64,000 bases of DNA from Planctomycetota bacterium (GCA_029260755.1 JAJDCQ010000065.1:62001-126000); one strand, 5' to 3'. Positions 1 through 10,149 are shown, numbered from the stretch's first letter. Notes: generated by a model from the sequence alone, not told the origin. Made by a program: numbers and translations.

Positions 1-1418
<1,418 letters not shown>

Positions 1419-1462
1419 GGGCCGGCCCAGGATAGGGGGCGGCTCCGGGGCGGGCAAGGCTG

Positions 1463-1534
1463 CGTCGTGGATCACGACGCCGGGCCGCGCCGGCCGTCGT
1501 GATGCGCGACGCCCGGCCGTCGCAACTCGCGACG
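1463..1534. promoter_or_regulatory. Three palindromic sites, candidate activator-binding array
   Basis: Three 17-bp sites share the form CGTCG-N7-CGACG: 1463-1479, 1495-1511 and 1518-1534. The first extends to a perfect 8-3-8 palindrome (GCGTCGTG, GAT, CACGACGC at 1462-1480). The third extends to CGTCGC/GCGACG around five bases. They lie just upstream of a sigma54-like promoter and next to an FHA-sigma54 activator gene, so they could be its enhancer sites. Binding is inferred. These pentamers are common in this GC-rich sequence, so clustering is the main support. Confidence 0.5.
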
Positions 1535-1542
1535 CGCCGGCG

Positions 1543-1557
1543 TGGCTCGACTCTTGC
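1543..1557 (+). promoter_or_regulatory. Sigma54-type -24/-12 promoter
   Basis: TGGCTCGACTCTTGC matches the sigma54 pattern: GG at 1544-1545, exactly ten bases, then GC at 1556-1557 preceded by TT. The expected transcription start is near 1569, 40 bases before the ATG at 1609. The divergent neighbour is a sigma54 activator. Confidence 0.6.
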
Positions 1558-1608
1558 GCAGGGGAGGCGCTCACCGCAGACTCCGACACGATCGGGGGGA
1601 GAGTTGCC

Positions 1609-2715
1609 ATGCAGCTTCATCGAAGGGCGGCGGTCGTCACCGTCTCGTCACTGATCACGATCGCCTGCCTCCTCGGGTTGCCCGCCGTCGTCCACGCGGA
1701 CGAGCGCCGCGTCACGATCGAGCTCGAAGATGGCGGCCGGGTCGAGGGCCGGCTCGCCGGCTACCAGGTCGGTACGTGGCGCGTCCGGATCGCCGGAACG
1801 GTCGTCGAGATCCCCGAGGACGCCGTCCGACGCGTCCGGTTCGGCGCGGCGCCGCCTCCCGCGTCCGAGGCCGAGGCGCGCCCCATCCACGAGGGCGCGG
1901 TGCTGCTCTTCGATGAGGCGCTCGGCTTCGCCTGGATCGACCTCGGGTCCGATGCGGGCCTGAAGACCGATCAGCGGTTCGCCTTCGCCTCGCGCCGCGG
2001 CGGCGAGACCCGGGTCCAGGGACTCGCGCGGGTCGTGACGGTCGGGGACGAGATGAGCCAGCTCCAGCTCGTCGAGTCGTCGTCCGCCGGGTCGATCGAG
2101 AAGGGGGATCGGATTCGCCTCTACCCGGCGCCCGCGGACGCCGAGCGCCGCGCCCTCGTCCGCCGCCACGTCGAGACGGGTAAGCGTCTGTTCGAGGAGC
2201 TTCGCTACCCCGAGGCGGCGGCGAGCCTCGAGAAGGCGCTCCTGCTCGATCCCGAGGACGCCGCGGCGCGGTCGTTCCTCGATCGGGTCCGCGTCATCCT
2301 CGGATCGCCGTTGCCGAGGATCGGCGAGAGCGACCTTACCGAGAGAGACGACGAGCGTGAGGACATCGAGGAGCTCCGCCGCCGCCTGGCGCGAGCCGAG
2401 GGGGCCCTCGAGAAGCTCCGCGACCGCGGCGTCGAGGTGGATCCGCTCCTCGCGCCGAAGAAACCCCCGGTGATCGACGGCGTCGTCGTGGCCGTGAAGG
2501 AGATCGACGGGCTCGCCCCGCTCGTCCTCCTGAGCGTCGGACGCGACGACGGCGTCGAGGTCGGACTCGAGTTCACCGTCTTCCGGGCGGACACCTTCAT
2601 CGGCAAGGTCGTCGTCGAGAAGGTGATGCCCGACATGGCCGGCTGCCGGGTCGTCTTCGCGAAGGAGGGCGACGCGGTCCGCGCGAGCGACCGCGTCTCG
2701 ACGCGGCTGCCGTAG
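1609..2715 (+). CDS. Exported protein with small beta-barrel, TPR and coiled-coil segments
   Basis: 368 residues, unknown function. Residues 1-30 are a signal peptide ending VVHA-D. Residues ~33-77 form a small SH3/LSm-like strand-rich unit (pattern LEDGGRVEGRL). A predicted barrel unit follows at ~105-165, then a TPR-like helical pair ending in ALLLDPEDAAA, then a charged coiled coil with heptad Leu/Arg. A C-terminal strand-rich unit (VEVGLEFTVFR) resembles the middle one, suggesting an internal duplication. The ATG at 1609 is chosen because GGGGAGAG sits at good spacing and the signal peptide follows directly; the open frame extends upstream but lacks these. The first barrel unit recurs at the C-terminus of the kinase at 18763 and near the N-terminus of the 21665 product. 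A sigma54-like promoter lies upstream. Confidence 0.8.
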   Translation: MQLHRRAAVVTVSSLITIACLLGLPAVVHADERRVTIELEDGGRVEGRLAGYQVGTWRVRIAGTVVEIPEDAVRRVRFGAAPPPASEAEARPIHEGAVLLFDEALGFAWIDLGSDAGLKTDQRFAFASRRGGETRVQGLARVVTVGDEMSQLQLVESSSAGSIEKGDRIRLYPAPADAERRALVRRHVETGKRLFEELRYPEAAASLEKALLLDPEDAAARSFLDRVRVILGSPLPRIGESDLTERDDEREDIEELRRRLARAEGALEKLRDRGVEVDPLLAPKKPPVIDGVVVAVKEIDGLAPLVLLSVGRDDGVEVGLEFTVFRADTFIGKVVVEKVMPDMAGCRVVFAKEGDAVRASDRVSTRLP

Positions 2716-2748
2716 CCGTCGCGGCGCCGTTGCCGTAGAACGGGGGGC

Positions 2749-3531
2749 GTGCGCCTCCACCTCTTCGAGTTCAACGACGCCGCGTGGGCGCCCGAGCCGC
2801 TCCGCGACGCCGTCGTCGAGACGCTCGGGCTGCTCCTCCGCTGGGGCCGCATGCTCCGCGGTCAGGTGGAGCCGCTCGGGCGCTTCCTCGACGCGGCCGG
2901 CGCCGACGAGGTGCTCGATCTCTGCGCGGGCGCGGGCGAGCCGGTGGCGATCCTCTTCGACGAGATGCGCGCGGTCGGCCGCGCGCCACCCCGCTTCGTC
3001 CTCACCGACCTCTACCCACGGCCGGCGGCGTGGGCGCAGGTGCGGACGGCCGCGCGCGCCGAGCACGTCGCGTGGAGCGACGCGCCGGTCGACGCGACCC
3101 GGATCGACCCCGACGTCGGCCGGGGACGGGCGCGCGTCATCATCAATGCCTTCCATCACTTTCGTCCCGCGACCGCGCAAGCGATCCTCGCCGACGCGGT
3201 CACGGCGCGAGCGCCGATCTACATCGCCGAGGCGCAGGTCCGGAACCCGCTCCGGCTCATCTCGATCGCCCCGGCCGGCCTGCCGGCGATGCTCGTCAGC
3301 CCGCTCATCGCGCGTCGCCACAGGCTCGCGCGCATCCTCCTGACCTGGGTCATCCCCGTGATGCCGCTCGCCGGCCCCTGGGACGCGTTCGTGAGCTGCC
3401 TCCGCGCCTATCGCGAGGACGAGCTCCGGGCGATGGTCGCCGACATCGATGGCTACGACTGGGTGTTCGGCACCTACGGCTTCTTCCCGTTCGGGAAGGG
3501 GAGCTACTTCTACGGTGTCCCGAGGGGCTGA
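2749..3531 (+). CDS. Class I SAM-dependent methyltransferase-like protein
   Basis: 260 residues. The glycine-rich SAM-binding motif VLDLCAGAGEP is at about residues 54-64, followed by the LTDLYPRP strand/acidic loop and the post-motif segment INAFHHFRP, typical of class I methyltransferases. The C-terminal half has a hydrophobic stretch (about residues 165-205) with Pro and Gly that may touch the membrane. The substrate is unknown. Start is GTG at 2749 behind a run of six G residues. It sits 33 bases after the exported-protein gene and 52 before a kinase gene, on the same strand, so co-transcription is possible but the functional link is not evident. Confidence 0.8.
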   Translation: MRLHLFEFNDAAWAPEPLRDAVVETLGLLLRWGRMLRGQVEPLGRFLDAAGADEVLDLCAGAGEPVAILFDEMRAVGRAPPRFVLTDLYPRPAAWAQVRTAARAEHVAWSDAPVDATRIDPDVGRGRARVIINAFHHFRPATAQAILADAVTARAPIYIAEAQVRNPLRLISIAPAGLPAMLVSPLIARRHRLARILLTWVIPVMPLAGPWDAFVSCLRAYREDELRAMVADIDGYDWVFGTYGFFPFGKGSYFYGVPRG

Positions 3532-3583
3532 GCCACGCGTCGCTCGCTCGATCGGGCTGGCCAACCGTGCCATCCTCACGGGC

Positions 3584-6500
3584 ATGACGCCCGAGCAGAC
3601 GGCGATCGACGCGGTCCTCCGGTCCGGGCACCTCACCGCGGCGCGTCTCGCCGAGGCGCAGGCGCTCGCGGCGCGGGACCTCGGCGCCGACGGACGCCCC
3701 CCTTCGCTCTACGGGGTGATCCGCGGCCGCTTCCTCGACGCGGCCGGCGTGGCGACCCTCGATGCCGCCTACCAGGCGACCTCGGGAGCCGACGCCGCCG
3801 CGACGCCGCGGGCGCATCCCGACGAGCCTTCTCCCGGCGGATCGGTCGTCGCGGCTCCGCCTCGGCGACCGTGGATGGCTGCCTCGCAGTCCTCGGCCGG
3901 CGACCTCGCCCGGATCGGCGACTACCAGGTCACCCGTGAGATCGCCCGCGGCGGCATGGGCATCGTCTACGCCGCCCGGAGCGCCGAGCTCGACCGCGAC
4001 GTGGCGATCAAGGTGCTCATCGCCGGCGCGGCGGCGAGCGACGACGACATCGAGCGCTTCCACATCGAGGCGCGGGCGGCGGCGCGGCTCCGGCACCCCA
4101 ACATCATCGCGATCCACCAGGTCGGGACGGACGGCGGCCGACCGTTCTTCGTGATGGACCTCATCGAGGGCCCCTCCCTCGCGGAGCGGCTCCGCGATGG
4201 GCCGCTCGCCCCGCGCGAGGCCGCCGAGCTCACCCGCAAGCTCGCCCTCGCCCTCCGCTACGCCCACGAGCGGGCGATCCTCCATCGCGACATCAAGCCG
4301 GCGAACGTCCTCATCGACGAGAGCGGCGAGCCGATCCTGACCGACTTCGGTCTCGCCAAGGACATCCGTCCCGACCAGCGCCAGCTCACCGTCACCGGCG
4401 AGATCCTCGGGACGCCCGCCTACATGAGCCCCGAGCAGGCCGAGTCGCGCTTCGAGCAGATCGACCGACGGAGCGACGTCTACAGCCTCGGCGCCACCCT
4501 CTATGCGCTGCTCTGCGGCCGCGCGCCGTTCAAGGGGGTGTCGGCCCTGAACGTGCTCGCCATGGTGATCCGGAAGGAGCCCGAGCGGCCGAGCAAGCTC
4601 CGGCCGGACCTCGACCGCGACCTCGAGACGATCGTGCTCCGCTGCCTCGAGAAGGAACCGACCGAGCGCTACCAGACCGCCGGCGGGCTCGCCGACGACC
4701 TCCAGCGCTGGCTCCGCGACGAGCCGATCCTCGCGCGCGCGCCGTCGCTCGCCGACCGGGCGCGGAAGTGGGTTCGGCGCAATCGGGTCGTCGCGACGGT
4801 GATCGCGACGGCGGGCGCCCTGCTGCTGATCGGAACGGTCGGCGCGGTGCTCTGGAACGTCGCGGCGACCGAGAGCGCCCGCGCGCTCGAGCGGGCCGTG
4901 ACGGTCGGGACGGCCCGGGGCGAGGCCGACCTCGCGTGGGCGGCGCTCGAGAAGACGCCCCTTCCGGCCGACCTCGAGCAGCTCGCCGACGACGAGCAAC
5001 GGCGGCTCCTCGACGCGCGCACCGCCCTCGCCCTCGCCGCCCATGGCGCGGCGCAGAGATGGCACGCTCTCGACGCCGCGGACGACGCCGCGCGAAACCG
5101 CCGGTTCGAGGCCGCTCTCGAGCTCGCGGCCGTCGCCCGGCGGAGCGAGCAATGGATCGTCGCGACCCGGGCGTGCGATGACGCGCGCTCCCTCGGGGTC
5201 GCCGACGAGCAGGCCGAGGCGGAGCTCGCGGCCGTCGCCGCCGCCCGGGACGCCGAGGCGAGGCGCCGCGAGAAGATCGTGTCCGACCTCCTCGATGCCG
5301 CGGCGGACGGCGACCTCCGCCGACGACACGAGGGCATCACCGAGGCCGTGTTCGAGATCGTGCGCTTCCCCGACCGGGCGACGGTCGAGCTTCTCACGAG
5401 CCGCCTCGAGATCCTCACGGTCGAGCTTCGGGCGATCGAGAGGGAGCTCTGGCTCGAGGCCGCCGAGCCTGACGACGCCGAGCGAGCCAACGGCGGACGT
5501 CCCCTCGAAGGGCTCCGCGGCGTCATCGACCGGATGCTGGCCCTCCCGCCGGACGAGCCCCTCGGGGCGGCCGACGCCGCGACCGTCGACTCCGCCCGCG
5601 ATCGTCTCGTCGCTCGGCGGCAGCGCTCGGGCGACGGACACGTCCCGCCGCGCTTCGTCGAGATCACCGCGGGGGCGCGGCAGCGCCGACGTCTCGGGAT
5701 CCGGGCCGACCTGGCGAAGCTGTGCTGCGAGGCGCTCGGTCGACTCGGCGTGGCGCGCGGGGCGGTCGAGCCCCTCGCCGCGTTCCTCGCGGCGGCGCGC
5801 GACGAGGCGATCGCTGCGCCGGCGGCGGCCGCCCTCGGCCGGCTCGGAGGCGACCGCGCCCTCCGGATCCTCGCCGCGGCGCTGCGGCGCTTCGAGGTTC
5901 GCGGCCGGGTCGCGGTCGCAGCCCGACCGTTCCTCGCGGACATCGGCGCGGCGACCGACGCCGACGACCTCGACGAGCTCGTCGCGCGGGGTGAGCTCTG
6001 GATCGAACAGGGAGACGGCGGCCGAGGCCGGAGCGACTTCGAGGCCGCCCTCGCCCTGGACGCTCGCCACGCGCGCGCGTGGCTCGGCCTCGGTCGGGCC
6101 GGCAACCTCGAGCGACGCTTCATCGAGGCGATCGGCGCCCTGGACCAGGCGATCGAGATCGACCCGCATCTCGCCGAGGCGTATCGAGAGCGCGCGATCG
6201 TCCGGTGGCGCGCCACGAACGACCGGGTCGGCGCCCTCGCCGACTTCGCGACGGCGATCGAGCTCGCGCCTCGCGACCCGGAGAACTTGATCCAGCGGGC
6301 GCAGCTCCACATGCGGACGGGCGAGCACGCGGCCGCCGCGAACGATGCGGGCGCCGCGATCGGGCTCGTTCCCGAGTCGGCCGTCGTCTGGAGCCTGCGG
6401 GGCGCGGCTCGACGAGAGCTCGGCGACCGCGAGGCGGCGCGGGCGGACCTGGATCGCGCCGTGGAGCTCGACCCGGGCAACGCCGACGTGCTCTGTGTCC

Positions 6501-7450
6501 GCGGCGTGATCCTGACCGAGCTCGGCGAGCTCGGCGCGGCCCTGGCCGACCTCGACCGGGCGATCGAGCTCGACCCGTCGGTGGCGCTCTTCTTCGAGAA
6601 CCGAGGGGACGCCCACCGCAAGGGCGGCGACCTCGTCAGCGCCGCGGAGGACTACGGCCAGGCCGTCGCGATCGCGCCCCGCCGGGTCGAGGCGTGGGTC
6701 GAGCTGACCCGGTGCAACTTCCTGGTCCGTGACCTCCGTCGGTGCGTCGAGACCGCGAACGCGGCGCTCGAGCTCGACCCGGACCTGGTCGGGGCGCTCT
6801 GCTGGCGCGGTCGCGCGCACGCGGACCTCGGCCGCCCCGACCTGGCGCTCGCCGACCTCGACCGGGCGGTCCTGGTCGACCCGGGTGACGCGGACGCCTG
6901 GCATCATCGAGCCGTCGTCCGGAAGCTCGTCGGCCGCCTGCGCGACGCGCTCGGCGACCTCGACCGGACGCTCGAGCTCGACCCGCGCCACGGCTACGCG
7001 TGGGACGAGCGCGGCGATGTCAGACGCCTCCTCGGCGACCTCGATGGAGCTCGGGCCGACTGTGATCGAGCGGTCGCGTTGAGTCCGAAGTTCGAGCGAG
7101 CCTGGAACAACCGAGCGCTCGTTCGCCATCAGAGCGGCGACCTCGAGGGAGCGATCGAGGATCTGGGGCGCGCGATCGAGCTCAACCCCCGGTTCGCTCT
7201 GGCCGTCTCGAACCGGTCGGCGATCCGGATGCAACTCGGCGATCGCGAAGGCGCGCTCGCCGACGCCGAGCTCGCGATCGAGCTCGCGCCGCGGATGGCG
7301 GGGGCGTGGCTCGGACGAGGCATGCTTCGCGAGCGGATCGGGGATCGCGACGGCGCCGCCTCGGACCTTCGCCGGGCGATCGAGCTCGCGCCGGGGAGCG
7401 CGGAGGCGACCATGGCCCGCAAGGCGCTGGAGCGGCTCGACGAGCGCTAG
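3584..7450 (+). CDS. Hanks-type Ser/Thr kinase with C-terminal TPR array
   Basis: 1288 residues. A helical N-terminal unit (~1-65) recalls extensions on planctomycete kinases. The kinase domain (~110-370) is complete: glycine loop GGMGIVY, Lys143 in VAIKV, His234-Arg-Asp236 in HRDIKPANV, Asp254 in DFG, and APE-like SPE. One transmembrane helix lies at ~401-424, so the kinase is cytoplasmic and the rest extracytoplasmic. A long helical sensor region follows, with HEAT-like helices near 730-772. At least twelve TPR-like 34-residue units run from ~800 to the end, each closing with AIELDP-type turns. Start is the ATG at 3584 at the head of the conserved N-terminal unit; upstream in-frame residues read like non-coding sequence. 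Substrate unknown; FHA activators nearby are plausible partners. Confidence 0.92.
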   Translation: MTPEQTAIDAVLRSGHLTAARLAEAQALAARDLGADGRPPSLYGVIRGRFLDAAGVATLDAAYQATSGADAAATPRAHPDEPSPGGSVVAAPPRRPWMAASQSSAGDLARIGDYQVTREIARGGMGIVYAARSAELDRDVAIKVLIAGAAASDDDIERFHIEARAAARLRHPNIIAIHQVGTDGGRPFFVMDLIEGPSLAERLRDGPLAPREAAELTRKLALALRYAHERAILHRDIKPANVLIDESGEPILTDFGLAKDIRPDQRQLTVTGEILGTPAYMSPEQAESRFEQIDRRSDVYSLGATLYALLCGRAPFKGVSALNVLAMVIRKEPERPSKLRPDLDRDLETIVLRCLEKEPTERYQTAGGLADDLQRWLRDEPILARAPSLADRARKWVRRNRVVATVIATAGALLLIGTVGAVLWNVAATESARALERAVTVGTARGEADLAWAALEKTPLPADLEQLADDEQRRLLDARTALALAAHGAAQRWHALDAADDAARNRRFEAALELAAVARRSEQWIVATRACDDARSLGVADEQAEAELAAVAAARDAEARRREKIVSDLLDAAADGDLRRRHEGITEAVFEIVRFPDRATVELLTSRLEILTVELRAIERELWLEAAEPDDAERANGGRPLEGLRGVIDRMLALPPDEPLGAADAATVDSARDRLVARRQRSGDGHVPPRFVEITAGARQRRRLGIRADLAKLCCEALGRLGVARGAVEPLAAFLAAARDEAIAAPAAAALGRLGGDRALRILAAALRRFEVRGRVAVAARPFLADIGAATDADDLDELVARGELWIEQGDGGRGRSDFEAALALDARHARAWLGLGRAGNLERRFIEAIGALDQAIEIDPHLAEAYRERAIVRWRATNDRVGALADFATAIELAPRDPENLIQRAQLHMRTGEHAAAANDAGAAIGLVPESAVVWSLRGAARRELGDREAARADLDRAVELDPGNADVLCVRGVILTELGELGAALADLDRAIELDPSVALFFENRGDAHRKGGDLVSAAEDYGQAVAIAPRRVEAWVELTRCNFLVRDLRRCVETANAALELDPDLVGALCWRGRAHADLGRPDLALADLDRAVLVDPGDADAWHHRAVVRKLVGRLRDALGDLDRTLELDPRHGYAWDERGDVRRLLGDLDGARADCDRAVALSPKFERAWNNRALVRHQSGDLEGAIEDLGRAIELNPRFALAVSNRSAIRMQLGDREGALADAELAIELAPRMAGAWLGRGMLRERIGDRDGAASDLRRAIELAPGSAEATMARKALERLDER

Positions 7451-7531
7451 GAGGCTGTTGCAGAAAGGGCCGGACCTGAGCGAAGTTGATATGCCCTATC
7501 CGGGCTAGGAGACTGTCGCAGACACCGCCGG
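7447..7531. repeat. Two imperfect 27-bp direct copies beginning CTAGGAG
   Basis: Copies at 7447-7473 and 7505-7531 agree at 22 of 27 positions (CTAGGAGGCTGTTGCAGAAA versus CTAGGAGACTGTCGCAGACA). The GCTGTTGCAGAA core resembles terminal repeats of some insertion sequences. The first copy overlaps the stop codon of the kinase gene. No transposase lies between or beside them, so this may be the scar of an excised small element. It lies in a tail-to-tail gap. Confidence 0.4.
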
Positions 7532-7553
7532 CCCGGAGCTGCGGTCGAGGCGA

Positions 7554-9005
7554 TCAGCGGCCGACCGGACCCAGGCGCGAGCGCGGGTTCGCGAACGAGA
7601 CGTAGACGACGTCGTCGGTCGTGACGCCGAGGTCCTTCATCGTCTGCGGCGAGACGTCGACGATCCGCCTGGTGCGGGTGTTCGGACCCCAGTCGACGTT
7701 GCGGACGACGACGGCCGATCCGGTCCGCGGATTCACCACGAGCAGCTTCGCGCCCTTCCAGAAGGCGCGCCCGCCGGTCGAGTAGTCGAACCGCATCGCC
7801 GCGAAGTAGTAGAGCTGGCGGCGCGCGTTGATCTCCGCGGCGCTCGGGCTCGTCTTCGGGTTGAGGTGGCGCAGGATCTCGCCGGTGAGGGCGCCGGTCT
7901 CGGTCGCGCTGACGCCGCGGTCGCTCGGCCCCCCGAAGTGACTGATCGTCCCGGCGACGAACGGCGCGCCGCCCGCGATCCGGACGCTTCCGTGGGGCTC
8001 GACGGCGACGCCGAGGGCGCGCCGCAGGGTCGCGTTCGCGAGGCCCGACCGCGGGATCTTCGCGCCGATCGTCTCGTGCTCGATTCCGCCGTAGGCCTCC
8101 TGCCAGGATGCCGCGGCCGCGCCGAGCGTCTCGGGACCGACGGGGATCCCGGCGGCGTCGAGATCGGGCACTGCCGCGCCGCCCGGGTCGGTCGACGCCA
8201 GACCGCGTCCGCCGACCGGAGCGAGGCCGCCCGCGCGTCCCGGCGCGCCGACCGCGGCCGGTCCGCCGTTCCGACCGGGCAGAGCGCCCGGGCCGCCCGG
8301 AGCTCCGCCCGGAGAGGAGGCGCCGCGCCCCGCGAGGCCGCGGGCGAACCCGCGCGCCGCCGCGCGGACGAGGCGGTCGAGGAGGTCTGGGCGCTCGCTC
8401 GCGCCGTTCGCCGCGGTCGACCGGGACCGGTCGGGCGAGCGCGCCGGGGTCGAGCGCGCGGGGGCGCTCCGGGACGGCGTCGAGGTCGGAGCCGTCGCGG
8501 ACGCGCGCGGCGCGGTCCCGGCGCCGGCGACCACGTTTCGCTCGTCGAGGAGGATCGCGTGGTCGCTGGCGAGGCCGGTGAGGAGCTCGCTCGCCGCCGT
8601 CTCCTGGGCGGCCGGCGCGTCGGCCCCCGAGCGCACGCCGCAGAGCGCGATCCCGATCGCGCGCCGGTCGCGCTCGCCCTCGCCGACGGCCGCCGTGTCG
8701 GCGACGTCGACGAGCTGCACGACGAAGCCGTCCTCGCCGATCGCGAAGTGCGGGCAGGGGCCGCGGCCTGGCGCCATGAGATGCCGGACGAGCTCGCGCA
8801 GCGAGACGCCGGTCGTCATCACGACGACGTGGTCGGGTCGCTCGCCCGCCCGACCCTCGACGAAGCGGCCCTCGCCGGCAGCGCGAAAGGTGGCCGCGTG
8901 CGGCGAGCCGGCCACGTCGTCCTGCTCGTCGGCGGCGGCGCGGCCGAAGGCGGCCACGGGGAGGGCGACGGCGAAGGCGATCAGCGCGGCGGAACGGTGC
9001 GTCAT
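7554..9005 (-). CDS. Exported protein with degenerate amidase-like domain and RlpA-like barrel
   Basis: 483 residues with a signal peptide (~1-25, ending GRAAA-D). Residues ~55-140 look like an amidase_2/PGRP fold (HFAIGEDGFVVQLVD, then RRAIGIALCG), but the strand that normally carries the zinc ligand, usually HH, reads VVVMTTG, so activity is doubtful. A long Ala/Pro/Gly/Ser linker (~165-310) follows. The C-terminal ~170 residues end in a double-psi beta-barrel pattern (VVVRNVDWGPNTRTRRIVDVSP, shown here in two parts: NVDWGPN and RIVDVSP) as in RlpA and related wall enzymes. A cell-wall role is inferred. ATG at 9005 has GGAGGAGAG ten bases upstream. A sigma54-type promoter and a perfect leader hairpin precede it. 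Confidence 0.75.
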   Translation of the reverse strand: MTHRSAALIAFAVALPVAAFGRAAADEQDDVAGSPHAATFRAAGEGRFVEGRAGERPDHVVVMTTGVSLRELVRHLMAPGRGPCPHFAIGEDGFVVQLVDVADTAAVGEGERDRRAIGIALCGVRSGADAPAAQETAASELLTGLASDHAILLDERNVVAGAGTAPRASATAPTSTPSRSAPARSTPARSPDRSRSTAANGASERPDLLDRLVRAAARGFARGLAGRGASSPGGAPGGPGALPGRNGGPAAVGAPGRAGGLAPVGGRGLASTDPGGAAVPDLDAAGIPVGPETLGAAAASWQEAYGGIEHETIGAKIPRSGLANATLRRALGVAVEPHGSVRIAGGAPFVAGTISHFGGPSDRGVSATETGALTGEILRHLNPKTSPSAAEINARRQLYYFAAMRFDYSTGGRAFWKGAKLLVVNPRTGSAVVVRNVDWGPNTRTRRIVDVSPQTMKDLGVTTDDVVYVSFANPRSRLGPVGR

Positions 9006-9020
9006 GGGTCTTCTCTCCTC

Positions 9021-9041
9021 CTGCCGGCGAAGCGCCGGCAG
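9021..9041 (-). promoter_or_regulatory. Perfect hairpin in the leader of the 7554-9005 gene
   Basis: CTGCCGGCG, loop AAG, CGCCGGCAG: a perfect 9-bp stem. It falls at the predicted 5' end of the sigma54-driven transcript, upstream of the ribosome-binding site. It could stabilise the mRNA or block access; function is inferred. Confidence 0.5.
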
Positions 9042-9052
9042 GGGTCTCGAAA

Positions 9053-9067
9053 GCAACGCCAGGGCCA
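9053..9067 (-). promoter_or_regulatory. Sigma54-type -24/-12 promoter (minus strand)
   Basis: Read on the minus strand, TGGCCCTGGCGTTGC has GG, ten bases, then GC with TT before it, the sigma54 spacing. The predicted start is near 9041, 36 bases before the ATG at 9005. Confidence 0.6.
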
Positions 9068-9202
9068 AGGCCTCAACATGTTTCGACCGAGTGACTTGAG
9101 CGATAGCGACCCGGGCCTTCCGTGCCGGAACGGACGCACACGGTTCCCACGCCGCCGCCGATCGGTTGCGGCCACGGGGCGCGCCCGTACCATCGGAGAG
9201 TG

Positions 9203-10096
9203 ATGAGCCGCCCGCGCCTCGCCGTTCCGATCCTCCTCGTCGGCCTCGTCGCGTCGTCGGGCTGCGCCGCCACGCCCGAGCCGACCCCGCCGCCGCCGGT
9301 GGTCGCGCTGCTGACCGACTTCGGTCTCGGCGACGACGCCGTCGGCCTCATGCGCGGCGTGATCCTCGAGCGCGCCCCGCGGGCGCAGATCGTCGACCTG
9401 AGCCACGAGGTCGCCCGGTTCGACGTCGCCGACGGCGCGCGCCTCATCGCCGAGGCGCCGGGCGTCTACCCCGCGGGCACGGTCTTCGTCGTCGTGGTCG
9501 ACCCGGGCGTCGGAACCGCGCGCCGGGCGATCGTCGCTCGCCTGCCGAGCGGCACGATGATCGTCGCCCCCGACAACGGCGTCCTCACCCTCGCGATCGA
9601 GCGCCACGGCCCGGCCGAGGTGCGCGAGGTCACCGAGCGCTCGCTGCTCCGCGAGGAGCTCTCGAGCACCTTCCACGGCCGCGACGTCTTCGCGCCCGTC
9701 GGCGGCCACCTCGCGGCGGGCGTCGCGTTCGACGCGGTCGGGGCGGTGGTGACCGACTGGATCGGGCTCGAGCTACCGACCGCGCGGGTCGAGGGCTCGG
9801 CCGTCGTCGGCGAGGTCGTCTCGATCGACGAGCCGTTCGGCAACGTCTGGACGAACCTCACCCCGGCGCAGCTCGGCGACGCCGGCCTCGCGCCGGGCGA
9901 CCGGGTGCGCGTCGTCCTCGGCGCGGCGAGCGTCGACGTCCCGTGGGTCGCGACGTTCGGCGACGTCCCCGAGGGGGCGCCGCTCCTCTACGCGAACAGC
10001 CGCGGCCGCGTCGCCCTCGCCCTCAACATGGCCGACTTCGCCCGCACCCACGGCGTCGAGCCGGGCGTGACCGTTCGGGCGAGCGCCGCTCCCTGA
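9203..10096 (+). CDS. Lipoprotein of the SAM hydroxide adenosyltransferase (DUF62) family
   Basis: 297 residues. After the lipobox (LVASSGC, about residues 14-20) the protein follows the DUF62 family: LLTDFGLGDD at the start of the domain, VVDPGVGTARR carrying the conserved Asp and Arg, FHGRDVFAP carrying the conserved His, and a C-terminal barrel ending in YANSRGRVALALNM. Family members split S-adenosylmethionine with water to adenosine and methionine, or are related to halogenases; the Asp-Arg-His set fits the hydrolase. What is odd is the lipoprotein signal, since SAM is a cytoplasmic metabolite. ATG at 9203 is chosen for the signal sequence. It is divergent from the 7554-9005 gene. Confidence 0.88.
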   Translation: MSRPRLAVPILLVGLVASSGCAATPEPTPPPPVVALLTDFGLGDDAVGLMRGVILERAPRAQIVDLSHEVARFDVADGARLIAEAPGVYPAGTVFVVVVDPGVGTARRAIVARLPSGTMIVAPDNGVLTLAIERHGPAEVREVTERSLLREELSSTFHGRDVFAPVGGHLAAGVAFDAVGAVVTDWIGLELPTARVEGSAVVGEVVSIDEPFGNVWTNLTPAQLGDAGLAPGDRVRVVLGAASVDVPWVATFGDVPEGAPLLYANSRGRVALALNMADFARTHGVEPGVTVRASAAP

Positions 10097-10149
10097 CGAC
10101 GGACGCCGCGCCGGGCCGAGCCGAGCCGAGCCGCCCGTACACGACGCGA

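Noticed and set aside
3350..7234. Very long minus-strand open frame opposite the kinase-TPR gene
   Set aside because: Composition is typical of an antisense shadow in GC-rich DNA; the plus-strand frame has full kinase and TPR motifs.
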